Below, piece by piece: positions 62,066 to 64,000 of a DNA stretch of 64,000 bases; the stretch's first letter is position 1, and each line of letters starts with the position of its first letter. Position numbers and translations under genes: made by a program. Below the pieces are notes generated by a model. That model saw nothing but the letters and a program-made list of their open reading frames with translations, was not told where the DNA came from and made no database searches. This DNA is from Planctomycetaceae bacterium. GTDB lineage: Bacteria; Planctomycetota; Planctomycetia; Pirellulales; Pirellulaceae. The stretch is from the NCBI GenBank assembly GCA_020638975.1, contig JACKHN010000009.1:265803-329802 (forward strand), read 5' to 3'.

Positions 62066-63166
62066 ATGGCCAAACGAATTGCAGTCGTCGTATCTCAAGG
62101 ACAAAGCCAGAACCCGGCGAAGCGCGGGCTGGAAGAAGATATCGTCACCGCTCTGATCATGGAGTCGGGGATCGAAGTCACCGTGATACCACATCTCTAC
62201 GACTTGAAGGCAGACGGGACAGGGATGCTGGCTTTGCAGAGCATCAAAGGGAATCTGATCGTTCTTTCTTGGCTGTACGAGCGAGGAGCCCATTGGGTAC
62301 TGGATCGAAATGGCATCCACGGTCATGTGGGGCAGACGTTGATAAAGCCGGAAGACGACGAGGATGAAGAGGAACCTGAAGCGACAGTCGACAAGGATCG
62401 AGTGATCCAGCATCGCAACATTCCTAATCGACGCATCTACTGCATCGACCTTCGCGTCTACGACACGGCTCAGCCCTATATCGACGAGATTAAGCGAATC
62501 GCCAACGAGAACGAGCAGAAGCTGGTACAGCTCGGCGGTTGGCTTGACGGGACACCTCGGCCAGAACAAGTCGAACGCTTCGCGAAACCAACGAACTCGA
62601 CCGCACTGAGCGTTGAGGGCTCGCAGCTCGAAGCGAAGACGACTCCTGCTCCGAGTGACTCCGATAACGGGAACGGCGAGCCGGTCGAAGTAATTCGCAT
62701 CGAAGAGACCGGCGGTCGTCGCTGGTATCCCGTGATCGATTACAGCCGCTGTACAAATTGCATGGAGTGCATCGATTTCTGTTTATTCGGCGTGTATGGC
62801 GTCGACAAGGTCGAAACAATTCTGGTCGAGCAGCCTGATAACTGCCGCAAAGGATGTCCGGCTTGCAGTCGCGTCTGCCCCGAGAATGCGATCATGTTCC
62901 CGCAGCACAAGACGCCTGCGATCGCAGGTGCTCCCGTTGGGCTCGTCGGCCTGAAGATCGACCTTTCAAAGCTGTTCGGTGCACCGGAGGAAGGCAAATC
63001 CGCCGAAGAGATTGCTGCTCTCGAACGTGACGAGCAATTGGTCATGGCCGGCCGCGATGCCGTTGGTATGAGCGTGGGCATCCGCAAGCGGCAAGAAGGC
63101 AAATCGGAAGAGCCCCGCGACGAACTTGATGACCTGATTGATGGTCTCGACGAACTAGATTTTTAG
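62066..63166 (+). CDS. 2x[4Fe-4S] ferredoxin-domain protein with N-terminal alpha/beta domain
   Basis: 366 residues. The first about 160 form an alpha/beta domain of unknown type (AKRIAVVVSQGQSQNPAKRG at the start, an acidic stretch near 95-108). Residues 215-275 hold two cluster motifs, CTNCMECIDFC (C229, 232, 235, 239) and CRKGCPACSRVCP (C260, 264, 267, 271), as in bacterial 2x[4Fe-4S] ferredoxins. A charged helical tail follows. Electron transfer in the cytoplasm is expected; the partner is unknown. The run of genes before it, all on the plus strand, makes it a candidate electron carrier for the redox cluster. Confidence 0.85.
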   Translation: MAKRIAVVVSQGQSQNPAKRGLEEDIVTALIMESGIEVTVIPHLYDLKADGTGMLALQSIKGNLIVLSWLYERGAHWVLDRNGIHGHVGQTLIKPEDDEDEEEPEATVDKDRVIQHRNIPNRRIYCIDLRVYDTAQPYIDEIKRIANENEQKLVQLGGWLDGTPRPEQVERFAKPTNSTALSVEGSQLEAKTTPAPSDSDNGNGEPVEVIRIEETGGRRWYPVIDYSRCTNCMECIDFCLFGVYGVDKVETILVEQPDNCRKGCPACSRVCPENAIMFPQHKTPAIAGAPVGLVGLKIDLSKLFGAPEEGKSAEEIAALERDEQLVMAGRDAVGMSVGIRKRQEGKSEEPRDELDDLIDGLDELDF

Positions 63167-63209
63167 GCAGCCGCCTTACTCAACCAACTTCGCCGCATGA
63201 CGAATGAGA

Positions 63210-64000
63210 TCACTCGTCGCTTGGCAAGGCATCGGCGTCGTCGGAAGAGTCAGACGGCTGCTGGCTTTCTTCGACTACTTCCGTCTTCGGAAGCAGAAAT
63301 CGTACACCTTCATAAAGAAGTCTGACGTCGGAAAGCGTTTGTCCTGATTGATGTCGAAAGTCGCTGGGAGTTGGAGAGACGGAAGGCCCCCGGGATGCAC
63401 TCGGCGCATATCGCAGCGTTGCACCTGGACTCCAGAGAAACGGAGCTGACCGAACGAGACGCCGCTTTGGTGGCTGCCACTCGACCTGCGGTTCGCCTTC
63501 TTCGTACATTCCACTACCCATCCCCATCATCGATCCCATACCGCCGTAGGGATCGTCCCAAATTTCTTCGACGACGCCGTTGGGAAGGTATACGAACGGC
63601 TGCTTGGTATAGGGATCAAGTGGCAGGGACTCGAAGGGCTCGCTCAGCAATTCGTCTAACGAATCGGGAAGCTGCCCGTACTGCTTCCGCCAAGCGATGA
63701 GTGCGATTTGCGTTTGAACGGCCCTGCGTTCCAGTTGCATCTTCTGCTCGACGAATACGTTTCCTGGAGCACCACGATCCCATGCGATCGCAAGCCCTCG
63801 CGTATTCATTGCCCAGCCACTGACATCGGTGCTACGCAACAGCATGCGGTTACCATCTTTCGCGGTAAGCGTGACGTCCCAGGGCAAATCTGCTTGCTGG
63901 TACGGTGGGATTCGGGGACCGCGCTCGCGAATCTGCTCGATCCCTTGCAACTCTGCTTCGGCAGCCACGTCCGCGAGGCGCGACATACGAACCCGCTCCC
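63210..64000 (-). CDS. C-terminal part of a planctomycete-type secreted or membrane protein (runs off the window)
   Basis: The minus-strand frame is open from the window edge to TGA at 63210-63212, 263 residues. An internal ATG at 63986 is probably not the start because the frame continues upstream. The core motif RAVQTQIALIAWRKQYGQLP followed by DSLDELL and LPLDPYTKQPFVYLP belongs to a recurring planctomycete C-terminal pattern. It is followed by a Gly/Met-rich patch (GGMGSMMGMGSGM) and an acidic Ser-rich tail. Full domain content cannot be judged here. Confidence 0.65.
   Translation of the reverse strand, partial: ERVRMSRLADVAAEAELQGIEQIRERGPRIPPYQQADLPWDVTLTAKDGNRMLLRSTDVSGWAMNTRGLAIAWDRGAPGNVFVEQKMQLERRAVQTQIALIAWRKQYGQLPDSLDELLSEPFESLPLDPYTKQPFVYLPNGVVEEIWDDPYGGMGSMMGMGSGMYEEGEPQVEWQPPKRRLVRSAPFLWSPGATLRYAPSASRGPSVSPTPSDFRHQSGQTLSDVRLLYEGVRFLLPKTEVVEESQQPSDSSDDADALPSDE

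Overview
The window looks like a chromosomal segment from a planctomycete, most likely of the Pirellula/Rhodopirellula group. The grounds are gene content. It holds three prepilin-like DUF1559 genes plus a fourth DUF1559-like fusion, two TPR + CRTAC1 (FG-GAP/ASPIC-UnbV) pairs, and DUF1080, DUF1570 and SUMF1-type secreted proteins. It also holds a giant protein with a J-like N-terminus and C-terminal WD40 repeats, Uma2-family genes, and many hairpin-forming interspersed repeats in the intergenic DNA. Taxonomy is inferred from these families; no rRNA or tRNA gene was recognised. Most genes are ordinary chromosomal ones and no prophage or large mobile island was seen.

Layout. 1-5.1 kb: end of a CYTH-domain gene, secreted EF-hand protein, a tandem repeat block, a secreted orphan, a SUMF1-domain protein and a SapC-family protein. 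5.1-11.4 kb: convergent membrane C39-like peptidase, a MITE-like element and the 1678-residue giant. 11.6-14.6 kb (minus): DUF1080 + HAD phosphatase, then DUF1559 + small lipoprotein. 15.0-19.3 kb: TPR, CRTAC1 and ankyrin genes in one run. 19.4-24.6 kb (minus): a four-gene type VII-secretion-like operon (WXG100-like, helical protein, second WXG-like protein, FtsK/EccC-like ATPase). 24.6-25.6 kb: hairpin-rich noncoding DNA. 25.6-28.4 kb (minus): GT-C-like membrane protein and LRR lipoprotein. 29.1-33.7 kb: DUF1559, TPR, CRTAC1 and small lipoprotein, a paralogous echo of the 13-18 kb block. 34-37.8 kb: ilvD, DinB-like, a His-rich secreted protein and DUF1559. 37.9-41.8 kb: MoxR-like ATPase, methyltransferase-like protein and VWA protein. 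42.1-46.5 kb: zinc-ribbon/DUF1559-like fusion, DUF1570 metallopeptidase, trmB and a gene broken by an in-frame TGA. 46.5-50.2 kb: repeat block, SNF2 helicase and two orphans. 50.3-53.1 kb: alpha/beta hydrolase and an outer-membrane-like protein.

The last 10 kb (53.3-63.2 kb) is the second region of special interest. It carries a LuxE-like acyl-activating enzyme, a LuxC-like aldehyde dehydrogenase/acyl reductase and an iron-dependent alcohol dehydrogenase. Further on come a HemN-like radical SAM protein translationally coupled to a GcvH-like lipoyl carrier, and a 2x[4Fe-4S] protein. Uma2, toxin-antitoxin and PQQ-propeller genes lie between them. Together they suggest an uncharacterised carboxylate/aldehyde/alcohol redox pathway that uses a lipoyl carrier. 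That pathway is an inference from family membership and order only. The window ends inside a minus-strand gene.
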